The position numbers and the translations under genes are program-made. The notes under the pieces were generated by a model. The model had not been told where the DNA came from. It saw nothing but the letters and a program-made list of their open reading frames with translations, and ran no database searches. Positions 45,927-55,557 of a DNA stretch of 64,000 nucleotides are shown here, piece by piece. This DNA is from Hyaloscypha bicolor E (Eukaryota; Ascomycota; Leotiomycetes; Helotiales; Hyaloscyphaceae), in contig NW_020194541.1 in NCBI RefSeq assembly GCF_002865645.1, positions 103,181 through 167,180 on the forward strand. Reading direction: 5' to 3'. The stretch's first letter is position 1; every line of letters starts with the position of its first letter.

Positions 45927-47350
45927 GAACGTACATCAAAAGGCATTTGCCAGCACTTTCACATTTAGTTTCGATTCAGTGTGTTTTCTCTTCAACTTTC
46001 GCTGCTGGACAAAGTTTCTCCAAAAGGCAACATTCAAACCACCAACCCCACTTTGATATCTACCCCATGACTACGCTTCTTTAGTATCGTTCTTTCACTG
46101 CCGAGAGGCTTTCCCCTTTGTGCCCCTGATCATCAATCTGCCTGATCGTTAATCTGGTAATGAAAAATGAGCATGTGCCGGTGTAGATGCTTCGTCTTGG
46201 GAAAGAGGAGGGAATCGGGGGTAAGCGGGGGTAAGCTGCCAAGACGCAGCCCTCTAATGTCTGTTTCTCTGCGACAGCTATAGGATTGCAGGGATCCGAA
46301 TTTATCCTGATCAGCGAGGGACTTTAACCACCTTAGCAGTAGCCCTTATCTCGAGTCGTGTATGCGCTTTCAAAACCTGTTGCTGTGTTGCACATAATTC
46401 AGCACATGCACTCCAATAAAAAAATATCTTAAAGTACGTCTCTCAAACTTGAGAACTTTCCATAGCCAAATCCCATTGCAAAGCTGAGAACAATCGGATC
46501 TTTAATGAAATCTTTATGCATATTTCTACAACTTCGGTCCAATAAGAGCCATAAGTTGTTGCTCGGTTATCAAGAGAGGAGTAGAGGGGAAGAGAACCGC
46601 ATCGCGGAGGTTTATGGCCGCTTTCTTGAGGGACCTTTCATTATCTTAACTTGGGAGGTGCCATAATCTAGAGCTGGCGGTGTGTCCCAAGATTTTCCGT
46701 GAGTTCTGCTTTCGTTAACGGTAAGGTATTACTGTTCAAATAGAGCAGTAACCATTAATAATGTTGGGACGGGACTTCATGATGCTCGAGAAGTATGATT
46801 AAACTATTTAAAAGTTTTGAATTTACCACTGCACAACAAAAGTAAGTTATGGAAGTTCGGCTCTTGGGAGCCTGAAAGCTCCCTGCCCTGTTCGAGTCCG
46901 CGTCCATGGAACTTCCCCACTCACCGTTTCAGCTCCACTCTCTTAGGATTCCTAAGGTGAACTTTGCATTTACCCCAACGACGAATGACAGGAAGATCAG
47001 ACAAAATCTACTTCAAGATTTCACATCAGCCCCGCGACAATGTAGACTTTTGCTCGGAAGCTAGCCGGGGGAGCTAGTGGAGTAACCACCGGAGAGGTGG
47101 GGGTTTCTGCGGGGTAAGGCACCATTGAAGCAACTCATTCTCTCAGCCCTCCCAAGAGCGATTTCCCATTTATCCTCGGAGCCAATTACAGAACAATCGG
47201 TTAAATCTTAATTCAAACGTGGCCCCGCGCTCCTCGTTCTCGCCTTGAAATTTCTCTAACAGAAGAATAGGGATATTGAGGAGTGGAGTAGGAAATCTGA
47301 GGGATATTTAAAGCCGCTCCAAGCCCGCAATATTTTAGGGTCCTCCACAG
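45927..47350. other. Intergenic between GH43 and the Tc1-like element
   Basis: 3' flank of GH43, then about 1 kb of normal composition which, before the transposon inserted, would have been the promoter of the sugar transporter. No gene or RNA recognised. A B-box-like GTTCGAGTCCG near 46,893 has no tRNA fold around it. Confidence 0.45.
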
Positions 47351-47352
47351 TA

Positions 47353-49451
47353 CGAAGATAACGGCATAAAGTATCGGGAATACAGGGCATTATTTTATGA
47401 AGGCCACTAAATGCCCTGTAAGGTCTTACTTTAATCTCCCTGTAGCTAGTCCTAGTCCCCTGTAAGCCCCTATAAGCTTACTAAAAGTGCCCTGAAGGCT
47501 TAATATGGGCTTATGCAGCTTGACAGGTGCTGAACGCCCCCAAACGCCCATAAATATAGGCGAGTCCACTAATTAGTAGCGAGTAAAGGGGGGGGTAATC
47601 AGCCCTAATACACACCTCTCCACATACACTTCGTTCTGAATTCTAATTCTAATTGATTAGAAAAATACTTGATACCTTTCGCTTTACTTTAGCCATTATT
47701 ATGGCTACTTTTGGAGGTTTATTTGATTTTCCTGATTTATTAGATAGCTAATCAGAGCTCTCCTCTCCTCCTGATTCCTCAGATGACGAACGCTCTGACG
47801 AGCATACCGAAGATGAAGAGGATGCATGGTATAATTTACCGTCAGATTCGGACGATTCAGACGATGATTCAGCTGAACCAGCCCTTCTATTACCCGCTTT
47901 ATCAACTGCTTTTGTACTTGCTACTCTTGGGCCCAAAGAGCACTCTACTGGTGCCAGAATTAAGGCTATTTATATACTTGAGGATAAGAAGTCTTTGGGA
48001 CAAATCAGAGAGGCTATAGGAGTACCCAGATCGGCTGTTTATTAACTTGCAGCTATAGCTAGGGAGTATGGATAGGTAGAGAATAAGAATATGCCTTTGG
48101 AGATCTCGTATATTCTGAATATACCAAGATCTGGTTGACCTGCAATCTCCGCTAAAGCAATCAAGTATGTTCTAAAGGTCGTTCTCCAGAATTTTACTAC
48201 GAGAGGCTTTTCTTGTACTATAATTGCAAAGGAAGTAAAGAAGAGGGGTCATGAGATCGCACCTAGAACTATATAGAAGGTTCTTACTTATACAGGCTAC
48301 TCTTAGTATAAACTGATAGTTAAGCCTGGTTTGAACGAGCTCAATAAAGCAGAGCGATTAGCCTGGTACTTGGAGCGAGAGTATTAGACGCTTAACGACT
48401 GGAAAGATGTGATTTTCACAGACGAGACTACTGTCTAATTAGGTAGTATAAGGGGAAAGAGACGTATATAGAGATTACCTGGAGAAGCGTATAATAAGTA
48501 TTATATACGGAGAAGGTGGAAAGAATTTTCTAAGTTTATGTTTTAGAGGTCTTTCTCCTTTAATAAGAAGGGGCCTTGTCACATATAGGAAAAGGAGACT
48601 TTATAAGAGAAGAGAGATCGCAAAGCTGATCTTGATGCGAGGAATTCGTTAATTGAGAAGGCTAATAAAGAGAAGTAGGAGAAGGAGCAGAGGAAGTGGC
48701 TAAGGGATTGGAAGAAGGCTTATGGTAGGGCCCCTGGAGGAATACGGAAGGTATGGAAGCATAACGAGGAGACTGGTGCCTTTGTTGTGAAGAATGGACG
48801 AGGAGGGATTAATTAGTATTGATACCAAAAGAGGATATTAATTGAGAAGCTTCTACCCTTTGCGAGGGAGTGCCAGAAAGATCGACCAAAGACTATCGTA
48901 CAGGAGGATAATGCAGGAGCCCACAAGTTATATTACCAAGGGAAGGTTTATAATCTATGGAAGATTATGAAGATGCTTTGGCCAGGGAACTTACCTGATC
49001 TCAATGTAATTGAGAAGGCCTGGTTCTGGATGAAAAAGGAGACTACTAAGCGGGGACCTACTAGTGATAGGAAGAAGCTGAGAGTAAGGTGGGAGAAATG
49101 CTGGGAGGACCTCCCTCAGAGCAAGATTTAAGAGTGGATTATAGTAATCCCTGATTACGTAAAGGAGATAATACGCTTGGAAGGGGGGAATGAGTATAAA
49201 GAGGGACGGAAGAAGGGGCAAGAGAAGGTAGCTATTTATTAGGTAGTTATTTTAATAGATAGAATCGAACTGATCAAAAAATAATCGAAATCAGAGGTTT
49301 AGCGAGGTAAGCCACACTTCAGGGGACCCCTACAGGGCTTACAGGGGGCTAGGAACGGCTACAGGGAGATTAAAGTAAGACCTTACAGGGCATTTAGTGG
49401 TCTTCATAAAATAATGCCCTATATTCCCGATACTTTATGCCGTTATCTTCG
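47353..49451 (+). mobile_element. Tc1/mariner element, full length, RIP-inactivated
   Basis: The 2,099-bp element is bounded by TA target duplications (47,351-47,352 and 49,452-49,453). Its inverted repeats start CGAAGATAACGGCATAAAGT and match for about 115 bp, with few differences, mostly transitions. Inside each repeat the motif CCCTGTA(A/G) recurs, probably as transposase binding sites. It encodes one transposase frame destroyed by point mutations (separate entry). Insertion lies 72 bp before the start codon of the sugar transporter. Confidence 0.92.
47701..49242 (+). pseudogene. Tc1-type (DD34E) transposase, disrupted by 16 stop codons
   Basis: Read in one frame for 514 codons there is no frameshift, but there are 16 internal stops (9 TAG, 5 TAA, 2 TGA). 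All are one C-to-T or G-to-A step from a sense codon. Retained parts: an acidic N-terminus, a helix-turn-helix region (IKAIYILEDKKSLGQIREAI), the first catalytic Asp in VIFTDETTV, the second in VQEDNAGAH, and the Glu in LPDLNVIEKAW. The last two are separated by 34 residues, so it is the DD34E class. An insertion of charged coiled sequence lies between the first and second Asp. It is non-functional. Confidence 0.93.
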
Positions 49452-49523
49452 TACTGGAAATTATCCATTTTCCGTACCGTTTTGATAATTTGTTTGCAGC
49501 TCTATATCAACAGCGCAAACACG

Positions 49524-51443
49524 ATGGGTTTCAAAGATCACATCCCTCGAGTTCAGCAAAATGAAGCCTTGAAACCAGTTCCTCCTCATAAAGGATACTA
49601 TTTCTTCGCTGGGCAGACCTTCCCTCGAAAGACATGGTACAAGGACCAGAATCTGCGCAAACTTTACTTTTACATCTTGGTTCTTATTCTCACAAACACT
49701 GCGAATGGTAAGCAGTGTGAAAAAACTGTCTGTTCCTCGAAATCCCCAATCGCTAACGCGGACACAATCCAGGTTTTGATGGCTCCATGATGAATGGTCT
49801 ACAGACGCTAAGCTATTGGCGAGAATACTTCAACCACCCCCAGGGGAGCAAGCTCGGTCTGTTCAACGCATCAATGAGTCTTGGTTCCATGCTAGGACTG
49901 TTCTTCATCCCATACACCGGTAAGTCCCTTTTCATTCACATGATTTTTTCTCACCTTGCTGCTGGCCCGTACTTTTTCTCTACCTGGTCATCTCACCTTG
50001 CTGTCCTCACATATCTCCCTGCCATCACAGAAAGTGCGATTCTGACCTTGGTTTCTTGTGTAGTGGATCGATTTGGCAGAAAAGTAGGGATCATTAGTGG
50101 GTGCCTCATCATGTTGCTTGCTGTTGGCCTGCAGACCGGCGCTACCAATTTTGGCATGTTTATCGCTGCCCGTCTTCTTCTCGGATTTGGCGACAACATT
50201 GTGCTCGGCTCAGCTCCTCTCCCCATTGCTGAGATTGCACACCCTCAAGATCGTGCAATTCTTGTCACATTGAGCGCAGCTTCATATCATTCAGGTGCAT
50301 TTATCGCTTCTTGGGTTACATATGGAACATTGCAGATCCAGGTATGTCTCTCTATGCAATCGCAAGCAGCTTGCGCTGATGTTAAGACAGAGCAATTGGT
50401 CTTGGAGGCTCCCTTCTCTCTTGCAAAGCATCTGCAGCGTCTTCATTCTGGCCATGATGTATTGGTGTCCAGAGTCTCCCCGTTGGCTCATCAACCGTGG
50501 CCAAGAGGACAAAGCCCTCCAAATACTGGCGCACTATCATGCCAACGGCAATGGCCAAGATGAGTTCGTGCAGCTTGAGCATACTGAAATTCGCGCTGCT
50601 CTCGCAATCGAAAAGGAGGCAGAAGCAAACACTTGGCTTGACTTCCTCCGCACCAAAGGCAACCGAAAGAGAGTCGGTATCATTACGGCAATTGGATTCT
50701 TCTCACAGTGGTCCGGAAATGGACTCATTTCGTACTATCTGTATCAAGTCATGAACAACATCGGTATCACGAGCCCTCAGACCCAGCTCGGTGTCAATGG
50801 TGGCCTCAAAACGTGGGGCTTGATCGTCAATATCACCATGTCTTTCTTCGTTGACCGAATCGGAAGACGCAAGATCTACCTTATTTCGACGATCGGCACG
50901 TTGTTCGCATTTACAATTTGGACAATAATCGCGGCCAGATATGCCATCCATCCTGTCAATGGCCTCGGCAGCGCATTCGTTTTCATGATCTTCGTCTACG
51001 GCTCTTTCTACGATTTCAAGCAAGTCACTCCAAAATTTACATATCTTGAAGAGAGTCAATAACATCATTTAAACAGATCTGGTCTCCTCGCCTCATACAC
51101 AACAGAAATTCTTCCCTATGGCCTCCGAGCCAAGGGATTCACCTGGCTAAACTTCTGCGTAACCTCAGCGCTCTTCTTCAACCAATACGTGAACGCCATT
51201 GCTCTTGAAGCTCTCGCATGGAAATATTATCTGTTCTACTGTGTGTTTCTGGTTTTTGAAGTCGGAATCATCTACTTCTTCGTTGTGGAGACTAGGTATA
51301 CGCCTATGGAGGAGATCAACAAATTTTTCGATGGCGACTCGGCGATTGATGTAGCGGAGATGGCGAACGCGGAGCTGAAGGAGGCCAAGATCGAGCGGGT
51401 TGAGCAGGCGGAGGACAGAGTTGAGGGGGAGACGCGTGCTTAA
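49524..51443 (+). CDS. MFS sugar transporter, lactose/oligosaccharide-permease-like (534 aa)
   Basis: Model: 49524..49707, 49773..49919, 50064..50341, 50391..51019, 51077..51443. Family motifs are FDGSMMNGLQ in TM1, VDRFGRKVG and VDRIGRRK in the two intracellular loops, CPESPRWL, TEILPYGLRAKG and VETRYTPMEEI. It mediates proton-coupled uptake of sugars at the plasma membrane; the subclass resembles fungal lactose/cellodextrin-type permeases. Intron 4 splices in frame only as GC-AG (donor GCAAGT at 51,020). An upstream in-frame ATG (49,437) lies inside the transposon repeat, so the ATG at 49,524 is taken as start. A RIP-ed Tc1 element now separates the gene from its old promoter. The partner GH43 gene is on the same strand 3.6 kb upstream. 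Confidence 0.9.
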
Positions 51444-52410
51444 TGCGGCGGAGCCCAGAGAGGGAAAGGAGGCCGTCGGAGACCTGGTAATTTCTCTGGT
51501 GAGAGTTGGAGTTAACTTTGCTTGGCTGTCACAGGTTCGAAGCTATTCATATGCCTGGTGGGTCAGCGTTATCAAGTGGGTGAGAAGCAGCGGAACATGT
51601 ATGTATTCTTGCCGCTATTTCTGGATTAGGATTTCTCCGTGGATTATTCCTAAACTTGCATCTTCCCTGTCTTTCCATTCTGCCCAAGCGTTTGCCATGG
51701 TTTCCAGCTTATCTTCAGTAGCCACAGAAGTTGTGCTAGTTGAGCAAGCAAAGCTCCTCGTGGCAATCTTTAGCCCAAGGCGACAGGAGGATGTTGGTAG
51801 ATTGGCCAGTTTGAGCTAGAGAATAGCAGCTTTGGGGTACCAAGAATTTCTTGGCCTGAAACATGTGCAACCGTTGCTTGCGGCTTGCCCGACTATTAAA
51901 CCTTACCTTGGAAGCCCTCCAAATCTAAATATTGCTACACATCGATTATCTAGCTAAGTCATTCTTGGAAGTCAAGTGTTTGTAATATAACTCTTTGCCA
52001 GAATGCCCCACCTAGCTAATACAAACTACTTGTGGCGGTACTTAATCAATGTCCCAAAAGCTTCCCACAAATTTCCAGGGCGTATTATGCTCTTCTATCA
52101 GATCTCGTTTCCGATACTCGATGATCAAGTCTAGATATAGCGAATAGGGCATGCATTGACAGTAGTACGAGTCCTATTGGTGGAGCACATCGTGCTAGTC
52201 AATAGTAGTGAGCTGTTATTTGAATTCTACAGGTTAGTCCCTACTCGACTGAATGGCATAGATGAAATTAACGATAATGCGTATGCGGCTTTGGCTCTTT
52301 GTCCAGATTTCAATGCGGCTCTCCGTGTCCGGCCAACTCGAACAATCTTTAATATTCCTTGGGCTAATGTTACGATTAGCATTAAATTCATCCAAACAAG
52401 CGCTTATATA

Positions 52411-53500
52411 CAGGTTTGGCAACGATTACTGAGCAATCGATTAGTAATCGATTCTGGACACAATCGAATACTATCGAATCGCATTAATTAGTAATTAATT
52501 ACCAAACGATTATTACCCCGTACCAAGCACTAAATTTTTAGTACCTATAGCCTATAATTTAGCGACCGTGGCCCTAAAATTTAGCAATAAGTAGCCTATA
52601 ATTATATAGGCTTCCTTTTCCTCGCAACTTTCAAGTACTAAAGCTCACTTCCCACTTATTCCCTAAGGGGCTATCCCCTAAAGAGCTCTTTTTCAGAAAG
52701 CTCTTTGCGTATCGCAGTAAGCTGTCTCGCAGTAATCTGTCCCCCAAAAAGCTCTTTGTATATTACAGTAAGCTGTCTCGCAGTAATCTGTCTACCAACA
52801 AGCTCTTCCCTAGGAAGCTCTTTGCGTATTGCAGTAGCCTGTCTCGCAGTAAGCTATTCCCCAAAAAACTCTTCTCTAGGGAGCTCTTTGCGCATTGCAG
52901 TGAGCTGTATTCCAGAGAGCTCTTTGCGTATTATAGTGAGCTATCTCCCGGGGCACTCTTCCCCAGAAGACAGCTTATTGCGAGACAACTCACTGCGAGA
53001 CAGTTCCCTGCAATACGTAAAGAGCTCCCTGGGGAGAGCTCACTGCAATACGCAAAGAGCTCGCTAGGGAAGAGCTTCTTGGGGAATAGCTTACTGCGAG
53101 ACAGCTTTTTATAATATATAAAGAGCCTCCTAGGAAGGAGCTCACTTTTAAGTAATAATAAAGGGTTAGGGAGAAGGAAGAGGGGCAATAATATATAAGT
53201 ATAGTGATTTTTATTAAGTTAAATTATATAACTTTGGGAGAAAAGGGGGCCTTAAGTACTAAAAGAGAAGTGGAATTCTAAATATTTTCTTTAAATATGT
53301 AAATAAAGGAGAGCCTTATCTTTATTATATATATAGTATAATACTTTACTAAACTCCTTAACTATCCAGAATTAGAAAAGGGGGTACGTGGGCAGGGATT
53401 TGCTCGCTTATAATCGATTATTAATCGATTTAATTAATACCTTACGATTATGGCATCGATTATAATCGATTACTAAAAACGCCAATCATTGCCAAGCCTG
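52411..53500. mobile_element. Second hAT-like family, non-autonomous, 1,090 bp
   Basis: Flanked by 8-bp repeats CTTATATA (52,403-52,410) and CTTATGTA (53,501-53,508), one transition apart. Ends: left CAGGTTTGGCAACGATTA, right (reverse complement) CAGGCTTGGCAATGATTG, 15 of 18 identical. Both fit the hAT CAGNG-like start and 8-bp duplication. The subterminal zones have many AATCGATTA boxes. The interior is a hairpin-forming repeat array (separate entry), without transposase. The ends differ from the family at 24,001, so this is a distinct family. Confidence 0.82.
52690..53125. repeat. Array of AGCTCTTTGCGTAT / GCAGTAAGCTGTCTCGC boxes in two opposed halves
   Basis: From 52,690 to about 52,960 the boxes AGCTCTTTGCGTAT and GCAGTAAGCTGTCTCGCAGT alternate five or six times on the plus strand. 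From about 52,965 to 53,125 the same boxes run on the minus strand (ATACGTAAAGAGCTC, GCGAGACAGCTT). The whole can fold into a long hairpin. A 120-codon repetitive frame here is a by-product, not a gene. Confidence 0.75.
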
Positions 53501-54147
53501 CTTATGTAAAGAATTGGGAATATACCACGGACTTCTCTATGTATTAGCGGGTATATTACACTACCATATACTATAGTTTGCCGTAATCCAATCCCACTTG
53601 GCTCTGACTTTAAAAGCTCAGGAGAGCAATTCAATTCCCACAGGCACTCGTTCTCGAAGTCGCTCTCACGAGCAGCCACGACGCCACCTAGCTTCGTTGT
53701 ACGCAGTATCTCCCTCAACACCTTCCATGGGTCGCCAAATAGTAGAGATCCTGGTGGCAGTATGTAACTTCAAAGGTTCCGTAGGCAAAGGGTAGGTCAT
53801 ATGCATATGCTAGCTGAAAATAGATATTCTTGACTGCTTCAGATACCTACTGCAACAGCTTTAGCGCGTTGTAAGACGTTCTGCTTCAGATCGATGGCAG
53901 TGACTTGACCATCTGATGTGAGTTTTGCAAAGGACACTGAGATGGTCCCCGAGCCGGTGCCAATTTCTAACAAGATGAGGAAGGGAGTGCTTTCTTTCAC
54001 GCACTGAAGTATGGGCAGGAGATAGGCGGCGCTGTTCTCGGTGGTTCGCAATTCAATGTGGATGGCTTGAGGGGCTGCGGAAATCGGCTTCTGATTTAGT
54101 TGACCCATCGTTGAAATAACTTCTGCGATTTCAAAGAAACTGCTCAA

Positions 54148-55557
54148 AGGAGAGGATGCATCTTTGATAGTGGGCTACAGAATCTATTGTTTCATGAGTC
54201 CACCAGCTCATGCACTCTCCGGCGTTACAGGTTGAGGTAAGGCGGACTTTGGCATGGCTCTGTAAGCACTCTGAAGCTTAGCCCGGCTTCATCAATTTGC
54301 TGGCTCAGGCAATCGGCCGTCTAATTGGCCAACAGTAGAGTGGGGTCATACCATGCTATTATTAAAGCCCTCCTTGAACTTTGGTCGCTTCAGCTTGATT
54401 GGAGCAAGCCCTTGGCTGCCAAACATCCAATAGAGTTAGGTTTATTCTCAGGGGTACGACTCAGTACTTCAACAGAGCTTTGAATGATGGGTGAAGCTTG
54501 ATGTCAGCCATAGTCGAAATGTTGAGTGTCAGTAATCCCACTTGAGGTTGGTAGGATTAAAATAATGAGGCAATAATTTCTCACACGGGGATTGAGTCAG
54601 AATCGGAGCTTCATTCTCTCCAGCCCAATGGCATGAACAGTCTGCCTTCGGGTTTCGCCTGGATCATGACTGTTGTATGTTCTAGATTGTATTCGTTTGC
54701 TAGTCGACCCTATCTAAATATTACCTCCGTATGATGTATAATTAAACGTACGGAACACAATGACGTCATATCTCATGAGATGTGCTGTTATGCTATTGCT
54801 ATGCTATGACATATGTTAAATGCGACACGTGATTAGCTCCCCTTTTCCCGCTCGCTTAACTGGGCAACTCAAGTGGCGGCACATAAACATCAACCCCGAA
54901 ACCTAATTCAACTTCCCACAAAACTCATTTTACCTTGCCCGCTTTTCACTTCACACTATCGTTTTAACGTTCTTAAGGTCGGGTTTGGTCCCGCATAAAG
55001 TTATACAGAGAGAAGCAGGCACTTGGTGAATTAAATAAACCTCCAAAAGGCAATTTTGCATCGCTCTCATTGGTAAATACAAAGGTAACAAAGGAAAGAA
55101 GATAGAATGGCTCACGTGGACATTATAGTGCGGCATGCTTTTGTTCTCTATCGAAAGTCGAGCCCTCGCAAATATACTTTTCGCGATCCTAATCCCAGAG
55201 AGAAAGTTCATCTGGGAACGGATTCTTTTGATCAAACAGCAATCAAACTTAAGTATTAGGGTTCAGGCTAATTTTTGAAAACAACGCTTGATTGGTGTTT
55301 CTAAAGTACAGTTCCCTGGTCTCAAGTCCAGAGGCGCGGACATCAAAACTCGCGCGTGATGTGGTAACATTCTAGACTACAGCCCCTTATTCAGGTTCTA
55401 TCGACCGGGATTTTTGAAAGCAACGATTGCCACGAGAATGACTTTTTAACATGCAACACAGATCAAGACCCAACACGACTTCGTCAGATATTTCTGTAGG
55501 GTCATGAGCACGTATTCTCTCCCCCTATATGGAACGCCCACCTCATCCAAATACCCA
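54148..55557. other. 1.4-kb spacer, no gene seen
   Basis: Contains the old promoter of the broken methyltransferase and the 3' flank of the four-cluster zinc gene. A 94-codon frame on the minus strand (54,951-55,235) has no motif and is not called. Confidence 0.45.

Larger units (their letters stand above)
51615..54147 (-). pseudogene. Broken SAM methyltransferase interrupted by a hAT-like element
   Basis: Pieces in order on the minus strand: (a) 54,147 to about 53,845 with motif I LLEIGTGSGTISVSFAKL; (b) after a probable intron, 53,805-53,600 with LPFAYGTFEVTYCHQDLYYL, then a frameshift, then LREILRTTKLGGVVAARE; (c) the hAT-like element 52,411-53,500; (d) 51,820-51,615 with TEDKLETMANAWAEWKDRED and GIIHGEILIQK, the family's C-terminal tail, ending at TAG. 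A stop precedes piece (d) at 51,816. The 580 bp between element and tail are not recognisable. It resembles UbiE-type methyltransferases but is not a recent copy of the intact gene at 25.3 kb. Non-functional. Confidence 0.75.

Noticed and set aside
46850..46920. Possible tRNA gene (B-box-like GTTCGAGTCCG)
   Set aside because: No matching T-stem, anticodon arm or acceptor stem could be drawn around it.
52705..53067. 120-codon frame with repeated SLRIAVSCLAV units
   Set aside because: It is a by-product of the box array inside a hAT-like element; both strands have similar frames and no protein family fits.
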